Shown here: one piece after another, positions 1-11,160 of the stretch
Position numbering within the stretch: position 1 is the stretch's first letter
How the letters are laid out: the number at the start of each line of letters is the position of its first letter
From: Gnetum montanum
Lineage: Eukaryota; Streptophyta; Gnetopsida; Gnetales; Gnetaceae
Direction: 5' to 3'
Length of the DNA: 62,000 bases
Assembly (NCBI GenBank): GCA_015680685.1
Contig: MNCI01016028.1
Location: forward strand, 23,538-85,537
The notes under the pieces: generated by a model
Seen by the model: the letters and a program-made list of their open reading frames with translations, nothing else
Database searches by the model: none
What the model was told of the DNA's origin: nothing
Position numbers and translations under genes: made by a program

Positions 1-350
1 AGCAATAAATAACATTAAATAAATAAACTAAGTGAATGCTGCAATGATGAAGTAATCTCGATCTTTATTGCTGGTCATGTGCGTGTCCAAGTACGGCACA
101 CTCGAATAAAGACACCGTACAATTACATTCACCACACTGCGGGCAGACACAGGAAAATTCTAACTCTGGAGGGATCAAACTGCTAGAGCTTCGCTACACT
201 AAAAATGGGATCCCGAATAAGGGAGAGCTGCCTCTTATTTATAGAAATTGCGGCTGGCTGCGATATCACGTACGCGATATCGCAGGGGATGCGATATCGC
301 ATCAGCTACGATATCGCGTACGCGCGGCTGATGCAAACCGCGTCTCATCA
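1..350 (-). repeat. Family-T LTR, partial (element A)
   Basis: This is the right end of an LTR cut by the window edge. It ends CTCATCA at 350, the same terminus as the LTRs at 14563, 19553, 22272, 31501, 43433 and 47563. On the minus strand it has a TATA box (CTATAAATAAG near 236-246) and a poly(A) signal (AATAAAG near 62-68). CpG-rich CGATATCG palindromes lie at 258-325 in the U3 start. It sits inside the RT of chromovirus copy 1. Whether it is a solo LTR or the end of a full element cannot be seen. Confidence 0.85.
254..330. repeat. CGATATCG palindrome cluster in LTR U3
   Basis: Several copies of GCGATATCGC or close variants, with CGTACGCG spacers, lie just inside the U3 terminus. CpGs are largely intact here, unlike the decayed counterparts in the LTRs at 14465-14540, 19455-19540 and 22165-22250, suggesting that this copy is younger or less deaminated. 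Confidence 0.7.
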
Positions 351-640
351 TTTGGTAACAACCTAATTTTAGATCAATCTTTGAAAAATAACATGTACCC
401 ATAAGTTGATCAAAAAAATCATCAATTCTAGGCAAAGGGTAAGTATATTTAATCATCACTTTATCTAATTCCCTATAATTGATGCATAATCTTAACATAT
501 CGTCTTTCTTTTAACAAATAAGTCTAGTGCATCCCAAGATGATACACTAGGTCAAATTTTTCCTTCTTCCAATAGTTGATCTAATTGTACTTTCAATTCT
601 CTTAATTCAAAGTGAAAAATCCATAAGGGACTTTTGAAAT
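351..640 (-). pseudogene. RT N-terminal fragment (element B)
   Basis: Decayed reverse transcriptase fragment. Visible motifs are [20 protein letters not shown] and [17 protein letters not shown], the latter containing the first RT catalytic Asp (KIDL). It matches the intact RT of element G residue for residue over this stretch. The reading frame runs into the inserted LTR after CYQ, so the YxDD half of the enzyme is lost from the window. There is a frame break near 510-540, where the VKKKDGT region should be. Not functional. Confidence 0.75.
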
Positions 641-1150
641 AGGTTGTGTATCAGGAAAAATATCAATAACATGCTCAACAGTTCTTTTGGGAGGTAGTTC
701 TCTAGTTTCATCAAATACTAAGTCTTCATATTCCTCATGTTCTTTTGAAATCTTAATACCTAAATATTTTTGAGGTTGGATTACTTTGACATTCAACATC
801 GTATAACCCTTTTTGACCAATATTTTGGCTTGCTTAATGGTTATCGTTTGAATTTGCTTTGCTGTTCCCACCATTTAGAATCCTAACTCCATTAGTAATT
901 GGGACTTTTAAAATACGAGTTCCAAATTGGATAGTAATATCAAATTTTTGCAAGAAAGATATTCCTAAAATTACATCAACCTCATCTAGTTAAAATTCAA
1001 AGAATTCATCAATGAAAGACATGTCTTGCAAAGTAAAGATAATTTCTTTGTACTTGGTATGCTTGCTCATGATCGTTCCATATGCAATTTCAATAAATTA
1101 ATTATGTTTGGAGAAATAAAGTTATCACTAGCATCACTATCATCAAAAAT
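602..1150 (-). pseudogene. Retroviral-type protease and linker (element B)
   Basis: Homologous to the protease part of the 405-codon frame in element G. The active-site region reads as a decayed D-S-D-A-S-D-N-F near 1130-1150 and the C-terminal part follows toward 880. The linker at 602-874 is open for 90 codons and contains IQPQKYLGIKISKEHEEYED, then the proline-rich start of RT (ELPPKRTVEHVIDIFPDTQP). The protease itself carries several stops. It would cleave Gag-Pol inside virus-like particles if intact; here it is a remnant. Confidence 0.7.
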
Positions 1151-2409
1151 TTAATTTGTTCACCTTTTATTGAACCTTTAAAAATTAGTAAAACAAATTG
1201 AAATTTATGCAAACCCGATTTAGTTGATGCAAATATCTTCTTCACGGCTATGGTGGTGGTTGGGATTTTTATTTTGTTCATGTTTGGATTGGGTTTTTGA
1301 TTCTTAATATAATTGATCCTTTGTACCCTTGCTTGCAATTTTGAATAGTCTCATTTGAAATTATCCTTGCCATAAACAAAGCATCCTAATCTTGATTGAG
1401 TTCTTTTAGTTGATGTTTCTTTTACCATTTTTTATGAAAGGATAGCTTGTCGAAGAGTTTCTTATCGAAGGGTAGTTCATATCTGATTTAATTCTTCATA
1501 GTATTTAGTAATTCTATATACTTCATTAACTATTTGAGGGTTATGTGCTCGTGTTTGAGGATCTAGTTAAGCATGTAGTCCACCAATGAACTTTGAAGCT
1601 AATTCTCCCTCATCTTGGTGGCTTACATAGAGAGATCAAATAATTCTTTGAAGTAATCTTCTATAGATCACCTTCCCAATCTTAACAAATCAAATCTCAT
1701 TTTATGTTATTTAAGAAAAGAATCAAGTACAATTTTTATTTAAAATCTCGATAAAAATTAAGCCAATTTGTAATCAAACCTTGAGATCTTAGTCCATTCC
1801 TTCATGTTGTTGCAAATCCTCTTAAATACAAGGAGATAACTTCTAAATATTTCTAGCTTGACAAATTCAACATATCAAAGTAGTTTTTCTTTGTAGCAAG
1901 TCAATCCTTTGCCTTGGAATTAGATCTAAGGGCTCCATCATAATGGTCTAATTTTAATTTCTTGGGTGCATTATGCCAATTCTTGCATCCCTCATCTTCT
2001 GTTTCTACTCTATGACCTAAAGAAGGGATATCAGTATCCTAGTGTCTAGTAGGTGGGGGTTGGTTTTAGTGTGGATCCCTAGGGAGAAGTTGATCTTGAT
2101 CTTGATGTTGATCTTTAGGTGGAATGTGGCTAGGATTTGAAGGCTAAGTGAGATGGTCGATTAATTACTTGATGGAGTCTATAAAGGAATCCATCTTTCC
2201 TTGCACATCTACCCATTTATCCTTTCAACTCTAGCAAAATTTCCTAATTTCTTTAGACATATTCTACATCTCTATCCCAACCCTTAATTAGACTAATGAA
2301 AATCTTCTTGAACACCCTTGATCTCATTAATTTGATCCTCAAGGACATTCATTTGGTCATTGACTCGATTCTCCATTGCTCTCCAATGTATTCTTCGAGT
2401 TCCAGACAT
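1150..2409 (-). pseudogene. Gag remnant (element B)
   Basis: Structural capsid/nucleocapsid gene of the chromovirus. The start is placed at the ATG at 2409, whose frame gives MSGTRRIHWRAMENRVNDQ, a charged coiled-coil-like N terminus shared with elements G (38402) and I (44094). Near 1345-1395 a nucleocapsid zinc-knuckle relic reads CFVYGKDNFK, with the second Cys changed to Tyr. The central capsid part (about 1500-2200) matches G but is broken by many stops. It lies immediately downstream, in element sense, of the 5S-like leader module. Confidence 0.6.
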
Positions 2410-2729
2410 TGGTAATTTGAAGAAATTAGGTGTGTTGGCAATCCTTGGCCTTTATGACCCCTTTTCATGAGTCTTAAAATAGTTAATTGGTTGTAGAAGA
2501 GGTTGAAACTATCATGAATTTCTACCTACCCATAGAATCCTAATTTGTTTTGGGACCTTAAATAATAAATCAAAAGATAATTTGCTATTTTTCAAAGACT
2601 AAATTTGATTCTTCCATTACATTCATAAGGTTCAATTATATTGGAATCAATTCTTGTTTGGTGAAAATGGACTTCAAATTCAAAAGTTATGGTCATTTTA
2701 AGTTTGTCCACAACTTACATGATTTTTAA

Positions 2730-2815
2730 GACTTCTTGAGAGGTCATCCATCCTAGTTCTACTCTAGGGTGAGTGAACTTAATTATAGAATTTTTATTCT
2801 TGTTATTACCAGGGC
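2730..2815 (-). repeat. 5S-rRNA-like module in leader (element B)
   Basis: On the minus strand the segment reads TTAAGTTCACTCACC, then GAGTAGAACTAGGATGG, then ATGACCTC and AAGAAGT. This follows the second half of plant 5S rRNA, including the pol III internal control region (A-box area and C-box). The 5' half toward 2815 is weakly similar. The same module is at 38714-38810 and 43682-43778, in the same position and sense relative to gag. Confidence 0.65.
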
Positions 2816-3059
2816 ACTGAATTCAAATTTTGAAAATTATTTTTGCATATTTTTTAATTTAAATCAACACGTTAATGATAGAAATTTTGAATTTCCTATA
2901 TGTTGATGAAAATTTCAAAATTTCCATCAATTGCCAAAAGATTTGAAACTTCTTGTCGATCAACAAAAAAATTATTCCATTATTAGAAGTAGGGCCAATC
3001 ATGGCTCACCCAAAGGATTTCCTACTCTTTGTTTTTTTTTAATAAAAAAAACGTTTAGG

Positions 3060-3090
3060 GGTTAGGTTTGAACCCATGACCTACCACTTT
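3060..3090 (-). promoter_or_regulatory. tRNA-like B-box (element B leader)
   Basis: The minus strand reads GGTCATGGGTTCAAACCTAA, like a tRNA T-arm and pol III B-box (consensus GGTTCGAANCC). A counterpart in element G lies at 39305-39330. It precedes the 5S-like module in element sense. Promoter activity is not shown; the motif is short and could be chance or a SINE relic. Confidence 0.35.
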
Positions 3091-3331
3091 TTTCTTTTTT
3101 TATAAAAAACTTGAGAAACATTGTATCTTCCAAACTGTACGTCAAATTTCAAAAAAAATGGTACCATTAGAATTATTTTAGAGAGCACTATGCATTGAGC
3201 CTATGATAATGCTATTTTGGTGGACCTAGCAATCACAACATCATAAAAATTAAGTGTTAGCTTTATTAAATAATTAATTAACTTATGTTGATACTTTCTC
3301 TTTACTCCTACTAAGATTCTTGCTATTCTTT

Positions 3332-5316
3332 TATAAATACACGAGAGAAGAAAGACTTTGCCCATCATAGTTCAATATCAATGGAAGATTGAAGGATTTC
3401 ATCAATGGAGAAGCTTAAAGATTTTTGTCATTAACACCATGGATTTTAACCATCATCAACATGGCCCCAAAGCATCCTACTTAGGCTCCTTCTTCAGCTC
3501 CAGGTAACTCCAAATCAATGTCCATTCTTTTTTACCAAAATATTGTAGTTACTACTTTTAATCTTATGCATGATTTACTTATAAAGAAGGAGATTCAGTA
3601 TCTTACCACTTATTGATTATTTGAATTACTGATCTTCCCTATTTTCAAGGTAACCAAGTGTAAAGACTTAATAATTCAATGGTGCAATCTTTATAATAAT
3701 AGTATAAGTACTACTTTTCAATTTTTTTTGGGCCAATAATGGTTCTTTTATATGATATTCAAACAACCTTAGGTTTTCACTGAGGGGAGGATATTTTAAT
3801 TCCATTAATTTTCTCCCCTAAATTTAAATTATTTTACCAAAAAGAATTATCTAATTATGTTATTGATTCTGTTGTTGACAAAAGCCAATTTCTTTGTGGA
3901 TATTTCATCAATGAAATTCACTTTGAATTGTGTCAATTCATCCACAGTAAGGTTCTTTGGCATCAACACCAATCTTATGTTGCTGTTATTTATTAATAGT
4001 GCAATCTAGGTAGAATGAACTAATACAAGATGCATAGATTTCAAGAGAAGGTGTTCAGATTATACAAACTAAAAGTGCTCAAGGTCCTTCATCTATTTAA
4101 GGTGCTTCAACCTTTGGAAGGGTTCATCCTCAAAAAATCACACTTATGAGCTCCAAGGTATATATATATATAAACATATATATAGTAGCCTACTTTAATG
4201 TATTATTTTTTTTCTAATAATTGCTTTTTTTATAGATGAAACTTACTAGGTAAAGTTCTAGTAGCCTAATAGTTAGATAAAAACCCTAACAAAAAACATA
4301 ATAATAAGCTCAACAACAAAGTACAAGATAGAATAAAGAAAAAGAACTAGGAGGTAAATTTTCATTATTTTAAGGTTTGAATACTTCCCTTTTGTTCTTC
4401 TTATATGATGTTGATCCTTTTTGTGTTGAAAATGTCTTTAGGTTAGAGGTACTTTATCCAAGGAATGAAGAAAGATGATGCAAGTGCCAATTCTAAATAA
4501 ATTCCATTTCTTCATTTCCCATTCCTCCATCTAGATCACCATGCATGGAATCTATTCTAGCAATGCTAGGTTCCTTTCCATAGGTAGCACCAACACTAGC
4601 TCTTGGATCTATTCCAATAATTCCTACTTTGTATATCTCAGGTTTTTCTTATTTAATGGGATAAATAGTGGTAGCTACCAAAGAAGAACTTGTGCTGCTT
4701 TGGTGTCTTGGTCAACAAATTTCCAATAACAAACCTTATTCTATTCGTAAGAATGTTTACCATCTATAAGAGTTCTAGTCTTGCAACTTTCAAGAAGATT
4801 ATGAATTAGTATAGGCTGGAGTTTGATCATCTTTCCATCCAATTCTTGAGGATACTCTAGAAGTTGTCAAAGATTTGGAGTAACTTTGAGCAAAATTGGA
4901 GAGTGCTACATGCCTGACTCATCATCATCTACAAACTCACAATTGGTTTTTTCAAATTGATAATAATCAATGTTAGGTAAGTAGTTATTCTTTTCTCTTC
5001 TCCTTTTCTTCCTTCTATTTTATTTTTTGGTTCACAACTTATAATTTTAACCTTGTTTGTGCAGAGGAAAGAGAAGCAATGACAAAAAGACATGGATGAA
5101 TAATCGATTTAGTTGGAGATGCTGAAAATCCAACTTAACATAAAGGAGGAATTCACAGCTATAGCAAGGAGTGCCACTAAATACATCAAGCAATTATGTG
5201 ATGAGTTGACGAGGTGCAAGGTGGTGCTTAGCAAAAAAGATGTCACTGATGAAAAAAAGGAAGCACAATTGAAGATAGTTTGTGACCTCCTTGACTTATT
5301 TCATCAAAATAAATGA
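3332..5316 (+). pseudogene. Spliced opposite-strand gene in leader (element B)
   Basis: A gene-like unit antisense to its host retroelement. It has TATAAATA at 3332-3339 and an ATG at 3461 (MAPKHPT then a stop). Inferred exons end or begin at GT/AG borders: exon 2 about 4003-4157, exon 3 4236-4353, exon 4 4442-4976 (donor GTAAGTAG), exon 5 5065-5316. The last exon is open for 67 codons and encodes a charged, probably coiled-coil tail ending KIVCDLLDLFHQNK. Element G has the same unit at 39662-41886. Relative to G, exon 1 here lacks roughly 360 bp before 4003, and several frames are stopped. Function unknown; no known domain is claimed. Confidence 0.6.
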
Positions 5317-5469
5317 TCACTATTTTCTTATTTCTTTTATTCCAAATCTTCCCTTTTCTTATGTTTTGATTCTTCTTTTACATGTATTCTACTTAGATGT
5401 ATTTTAGTTTTATAATAAATATATATAAAATAATATTTTTCTTCCACTTTTGCTCCTGAATTATGATTT

Positions 5470-5481
5470 TCTCCAATACTA
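5470..5481 (-). other. Decayed primer-binding site (element B)
   Basis: The minus strand reads TAGTATTGGAGA, two bases from the LTR edge. It is a decayed version of TGGTATCAAAGC seen in element G at 42081-42092, matching an initiator-Met tRNA primer site. This fixes the orientation of element B. Confidence 0.6.
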
Positions 5482-5483
5482 AA

Positions 5484-5997
5484 TGTGACATCCCATTCCT
5501 GAATGTTGTAAAACCACAATTGTTCACTGCTTAATTCATCGCATTTACCACATTTGTAAGCATTACAATGGAAACATCATAAAATAATTAATAAATGAAT
5601 CAACTAGTAATTGAGCAACTGCTAATCAGAATAAGAAAGAAAAATGAAAAAAATTTATTAATGAGACAAAGTACTGTAATGCCCTCTAGGTAATCTTTCC
5701 ATGTCACTTAAGTCTTAGAGGCAATCTAGCACTACCACCACAATTAGGCTATCCAGCCAAAGGGGTGATTAGTCCATTCTTGTCCCACTTGACTTGGCTC
5801 CCATTACATGCCTTTCTAGGCTCCACAACTCCATGTTAATACAACCTTTAAATATAACCTTAAATGACATATGTCAAACCTAGTTCCAAGGGATACATGA
5901 ATAATCATAACTCCTCATAATGAGGTACCCCTTCATTTGAAGGTTAATTACATTGTTACAGTTTGTTTCCATCCTTAACAAAGGATGGAACATTATA
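5484..5997 (-). repeat. Chromovirus 5' LTR (element B)
   Basis: A 514-bp LTR starting TGTGACATCCCATTCC (plus-strand reading) and ending GGATGGAACATTATA. It is collinear with the 514-bp LTR at 33199-33712 and the truncated one at 42095-42421. Shared landmarks are the blocks around CTTAGAGGCAATCTAGCA and CCCTTCATTTGAAGGTTAAT. Confidence 0.85.
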
Positions 5998-6895
5998 TTA
6001 ACAATTCCTTCAACTTTCCAAATTATCATGCTATTCTTAAGCTTTTACAAAATGTGAATTTCTTCTTCGGTCTTAAAATTACCTCTAGTGATGTACATCA
6101 ATATGTAGAGTGTTTTAAAACTTTGCTAGATATCCCTAATATCACTAATAATGATATAGCTTGTAATGTCTTTGTGGCTACTTTTATAAAAAAGGCTACA
6201 CACTAGTTTCTTATGCTTTCAAATGCCACCATTAACTCATGATTAAATTTTAAGAATACATTTCTACTTTAGTTTGATTAATTTACTATTCCTAATTTAG
6301 CCTCAAGTATTTTAAGAGGCTTAAGAGGCTTAAGAAAAATGTTCGTGATTATAGCTTAAGGTTTTTCCAATAATTAGCTTATGTACCAAATGAAATGCAT
6401 TCTCAACCCAATGGTATTCTCAACTTCTACCTCTCTAAAATTAATGCTTTCTTTTCCTATGCCATCAAATTTGATTATAACATCATAAAATTGTAAGGAC
6501 AAATGGTTAAAACTATTGAATTAGAACACATTATCTTGATGAATAACCTCCAAACTCAATTTGGGATGATTAGCATTACTAAATCCATGCAATCTAATTC
6601 TTCTTCCTTGTAAAGTTTTCCATGAACTAAAAATATATTTTCAACTCCCATACCTCTTTAAAATTTCTAATTAAAGAGAAATTTTTTTCAAAATCTAGCT
6701 TCATCTTCATCTTCATCTTCTTCTATTGTTCCACCAAGTACTTGTTTAAATGATGATTAATCATAAGCTTTAATCCACTCTACCATAAATTCAAATGAGT
6801 TAACTAATCAAATGAAAAACCATTAAAACTAGATTATCCAAATATTGGCTTCTCTTCAAAAATTTTCTAATGAAATGATGGAACTAAAATGAAAT
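5998..6895 (+). pseudogene. Gag fragment of another element (C)
   Basis: A plus-strand scrap trapped between LTRs of B and D. Reading from about 5985, an open stretch contains SSDVHQYVECFKTLLD, then NVFVATFIKKATH, the spacing expected of the helical capsid core of a plant retrotransposon Gag (retrotrans_gag type). The downstream reading is stopped many times, with a (CTT)n-like serine run at 6700-6725. Both ends are cut by the neighbouring elements, so its family cannot be fixed. Confidence 0.45.
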
Positions 6896-8589
6896 TTTTG
6901 TTTCATAAGATCATTTCTTAGAGAAATAGTAAAATGTGCCTCTAGTTTAAAAAGAAAATTATTGGAGTTGGTGATATACAAGTTCTATTTACTTGTTAAT
7001 GTGTAGAAAGGAGATTTAAATTATGTGGTATGATGATGCATTGTTGAACTTAAAGTTATTTTTAGTTTGATACTAAAATTCAATTGAAGGGTAGAGAGGG
7101 AGTTAGCATGTTCACATCATTAATGGTATGAAATTTCTAGAATTCAGAGACCAAGACCACTGATTAATTTTCATGAAGTATGTTTGTTGATTTTTCTATC
7201 TCCGACTTAGAACTACTACATGTACAAGGAGATCCATAGAGAAAAGAAAATTTAATGTTATGGTGTTAGATATTTGAAATGGTAGAGGAGAGGGGAAATG
7301 TAGGCTCTATGTTGAACAAGAGTACATAATAAATGAAGAACCACATTAAGGGTAGGGTTGCTTGCTAAATCAAAATAAGACAAAAACTCCAATTCAAGCC
7401 TAAACCTGATTGTAGTTGCAGGTGTTGAATGAATAGAAACAAGAAAAATAAACAAGGGCAAAAGAAAAATGAGAGAACAATGATTAACAACACAATTTAT
7501 GCAAACAAAATTGACATTAAGAGAGCGTCCTAAAATTAAGAATATTAACTCTTGAAAAATAGAGGAAAAGCATCATAGACTCATTAACCCTAACTATGAT
7601 AGTGGGAAGTGAAGTGTTGTTTTCACAGGAGCTCTACTGTTAATGACAGTGCTGTAGTTTCAACATAGAAAACATCATTTGCTTTAGCATTAAAAACAAT
7701 CCCTAATATTATTATCAGAAAATGATACAATTATTTTATATCAAGAGCATCGATAGCCAAACAACTGTGACACAGATCTATTTAATCATGTGTAAAGTAA
7801 GCCCTCTAATAGAGTAATGCCATTGGTGGCAAGAATACATTCAACAATGCACACATAGGAGAAGACCAACATGTCTGAGCACTGTCATTGTGAAAGATGA
7901 AACATCGAGTACATGTTCTTAATGTTTCATTTTACCATGTCAACAAGATGAGGGTAATAGTGATGGATGACCTCCTGCAGCTAGAACCAATACAAAACCA
8001 ACACCATAGCTTATCCCAATGCCAACACCTACTATTCTAATGAAGTCATTATAGGAAGTGAAGGTGGCATGATCTGAAGCTAACAGCAACCACTTTTTTG
8101 AGGAGTAAAACGTAGTGAAAGCCACATGTCTTGCTTCCAAGAGCTAAAAATGATAATTAAAAATGCAACAAATAAGTTTTCATGAAAGTAGGCATCATAT
8201 GCTATGGATGCATTTATTTGGAAATATCTTTATCTTAACTATTGTCCTAAAGTATAACATAAATTTTTTTTTTCATATGGGCTTGATGTTACTTTGATCA
8301 TAATAATATACATATAAGCAAAAAAAAATTTGTTATTTAAGAAAGATGGGAGGAAATTTATGGATAACTGTCAAATATACATTTATTTTCTAAAAATTTG
8401 TAACTTTCTATCAAAGTTATAACTTCCTAGGGAAGTTATAATTTGATCTCCTAGATATTTGTAAGGATGTGAGATACTTGTCAACCATGGCTAAATTTTC
8501 TCATGATTTTAAAGTAGTTATGAATAAATGATTTAGATATTTGTTGTTAACCTTAACCTCTCATGATTATGGTAACTACCATAAGGCTA

Positions 8590-8600
8590 CTATATAAAGG
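8590..8600 (+). promoter_or_regulatory. TATA box in LTR of element D
   Basis: CTATATAAAGG lies in an LTR-like context, about 25-30 bp before a run of A then seven G residues. It marks the likely U3/R boundary of the long LTR. Confidence 0.5.
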
Positions 8601-8700
8601 TTTTAAGGTTAATAAAAAAGGGGGGGCAGGAGCAACTTTGAAGAATATTGAAGATTGTAAAAGCATGGCTTGTTAAAGACATAAATTCAGCTTCTCTATT

Positions 8701-9025
8701 ATAATCCTATGAGTTCATTCTTCCCATTTTGTTTTAGTTACATAGCTAATAGTTTAGATAGTACCATGTCTGACATTTAATTTTGGGATGTTTTCTAGGT
8801 TGATTTTATAGCTTTGTTTTTGTGCAATATTAGACTCCTATTCAGATTTACCATAGAAGAGCTTATAATCCTATGAGTTCATTCTTCCCATTTTGTTTTA
8901 GTTTCATAGCTAATAGTTCAGATAGTATCATGTCTAACATTTAATTTCGGGATGTTTTGTAGGTTGATTTTATAGCTTTGTTTTTGTGCAATATTAGACT
9001 CCTATTAAGATTTGCCATAGAAGAC
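8701..9025 (+). repeat. 164-bp tandem duplication
   Basis: Two adjacent copies begin ATAATCCTATGAGTTCATTC at 8701 and 8865. They differ by scattered substitutions, mostly C/T and A/G. They lie in the transcribed part of the LTR of element D. Confidence 0.85.
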
Positions 9026-9796
9026 TTATGTTGTCAAAAAGCCTCAAGAGTAAGTTAATAGTAATCTTAGTGAAATTTTTTGTTTTAAGCATAAAGGATC
9101 TAAGAAAATATTTGTTATTTTAAGAAAGTTGAAATAGCTTCATTGTTTTAAAGTATATTGCCTTGGTATTTCAATCTTGAAATTGTCAAATTTTTTGAAG
9201 GCTCTATTGAATGTAATCTATGATTTCATGTAAATATTTGAGATTTCATGATTGAAGTATTTCCTCATGTTAATTTATCTTGCTTAAATATTTGAGATTT
9301 CATGTAAATCTACTTTCTTTCCTTTCTAAGCCCATTGAATCTCATTCTATTTCTAGTTTCCTTGTGCAACTTTCTCTCTGGGGGAAATTAGGAGTAGATT
9401 AGCAAAATTATGCTGAAATGCTTTTGTAAAATTTTATTTGTTACAAGTGATGTACTATAGGGACCATATAGAGTAAGTAATTAGATAAAATAGGAATCTC
9501 CAACAACTCATAGTATTGGACAAAGATAGTTGAATCTCTTTTATGATAGCCAATTACAGTTTCATACAAAATCCATCCATTTCAACATTTGCAATAACAA
9601 AACACATACTCATGTTTAGTACATTTCATAACTACTGAGTTTTTTTGGAGGTATATGGGCCTCAATTTTGCTAGAGACCAGCAAGCACCTAAACCTTATT
9701 TGAAGAACACCTTTAATCTCATAACTTCCCAAGGTCATGAGACCTAGAGGCACCCCAACATTGGTGGTCTAGTCCCAAATAGTCACGAATAGTTCT

Positions 9797-9816
9797 TTTG
9801 GTGCTAGAAGAAGGGC
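9797..9816 (+). other. Candidate primer-binding site (element D)
   Basis: TTTGGTGCTAGAAGAAGGGC lies between the putative LTR and the gag leader. A TGG-initial, G-rich stretch of this form is typical in position and style for Tat-type elements. The LTR terminus just before it is not confirmed by a second copy. Confidence 0.35.
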
Positions 9817-10189
9817 TGAAAATTTGTTCTCTAAGTTCATAAACCTGATAATCCTAGAACACTAATAGTTCTTTGTTGCTAGTAGGGCTTAAAAATGAGA
9901 TACCATTTTGGGTTCATGATCACACAAACTGATAATTTGAAAGATTTCAAATGTTCCAATGAAATTCTTAATAATAAGATTGATTAGTCATCAGAAGAAG
10001 TACAAAAAAGATTTTTGTGTTTGGAACAAGTAGTGGAATAAAGACTAGAAGGATAAGAAGTTCACCTCTTCTGTCTAGTTTACTAGTCTATAAGATAAAA
10101 TTAAAGAAATATAAGAATTCAACAATCAAATGGAAATCAAATAAGATGGCAAATACTTAACAAAGAGTTACACTGTTAAGGTTCCAAAA

Positions 10190-11160
10190 TTACAATAATA
10201 TCCCTAAGGTAGTTCAAAAATATTTTCCTAAGCCTTTTATTCCTAGAAAAGCTTACTTGGGTAAAGGGTACATTTACTTATTTGAGTTAGCTTTAGCTCA
10301 TGCAAATATTCAACACCAAGATCAAGCTTGTAGGTTGTTTGTAGCAAATTTAAAGAATATGGCTCAAATTTGTTATTCAAACTTGCCAAGCAATAGTATT
10401 ACAAGTTGGGATGACATGAAAAGTCTTTTCTTAGCCCATTTTGACAATCAATTAGATCAACAACAACTATACTATGGGCTTGTACAAGCTAAGAAAGGAG
10501 TTTAAGAGTTAATTAGAGATTTCAACATTAAATTTCAATGAATTTGTCGGCTCTTTCAAAGATAGTATAAACCATTAAATGAAATTCTTGGTGATACTTA
10601 TCTTAAGGCTATCAATTTCAATATTATAATCTAGTTGAGAAGAACTCCAAATTTACTAACATTAAATAACTACTTTAGTGAAGTTATATAATTAGACTAA
10701 CAACTAAACTTGAATAATGATGAAATTATCGCAACTCAAAAAAGAGAATAGAAGATTATGATTCCTATGAAATATTTTGCTCAATATAAATCATTACTAG
10801 GATTATTTCATATTAAAATAGAGCAAGAGTTTGAAAGTAAAAAATCTAAAAAAGGATAGTTAATGAGAGACTTGTCTAACAAAGTGGTGAAACTAGAAAA
10901 AGCTTTGTTAAAAGTTAAGATCAAGGAAGAAAAGAAAAATAGAAAGTATAAGAATCAAGACACTAAACTATCAAATAATGAGGATGAGAGTGATCTTGTT
11001 ATGTCAAACTTCCTTGATGTTGAATCTGATAATGAGCTATCTAGTGTTCATTATGCAAGTAAATCTTCCCATGGATCTAGTGATACTTCATCACTATCAA
11101 GTTCTGAAGAAGACATATCATTTGATGAGAAGTGTAATAAGAATGATGAAAATGGATAAA
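10190..11160 (+). pseudogene. Gag of element D
   Basis: Capsid protein remnant. The stretch 10257-10505 is open and shows the capsid core pattern DQACRLFVANLKN, NLPSNSITSWDDMKSLFLAH and DNQLDQQQLYYGL, a retrotrans_gag signature of Tat/Ogre-type Gag. After several stops, 10863-11159 is open for 98 codons: a Lys-rich, coiled-coil-like segment (LSNKVVKLEKALLKVKIKEE) followed by a Ser/Asp/Glu-rich acidic tail. No zinc knuckle was recognised. Upstream reading toward 10190 fits in frame (PFIPRKAYLGKGYIYLFELA with one stop), so the real start is further left and lost. Confidence 0.65.

Larger units (their letters stand above)
351..5997 (-). mobile_element. Chromovirus copy 1 (element B), 5' LTR to RT
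   Basis: A minus-strand Ty3/gypsy chromovirus. Reading from 5997 leftward: 5' LTR, primer site, long leader containing an opposite-strand gene and a 5S-like module, gag, protease and the start of RT. The RT is interrupted at 350/351 by a family-T LTR, so RNase H, integrase and the 3' LTR lie outside the window. It is collinear with element G (33199-42421) and element I (43641-49540), which identifies each part. Confidence 0.8.
6896..9790 (+). repeat. 5' LTR of element D (long, end approximate)
   Basis: The first roughly 590 bp (6896-7487) match 32616-33198, which directly follows a polypurine tract, so this is the LTR start. The rest has no second copy because the 3' LTR is cut. A TATA box (CTATATAAAGG) at 8590-8600 is followed by a G-rich tract and a 164-bp tandem duplication. 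The right border is placed just before a primer-site-like TTTGGTGCTAGAAG at 9797; it could lie elsewhere between 9500 and 9800. Confidence 0.55.

Noticed and set aside
235-498. RT-like frame continuing into [20 protein letters not shown]
   Set aside because: The C-terminal part is chance translation of the inserted LTR; only the RT part is real.
3060-3090. tRNA gene
   Set aside because: No cloverleaf, A-box or acceptor stem could be drawn around the B-box-like motif.
7258-8140. Two minus-strand frames of 66-67 codons in the long LTR of D
   Set aside because: Lie in LTR sequence; the matching LTR at 32616 does not keep the first frame.
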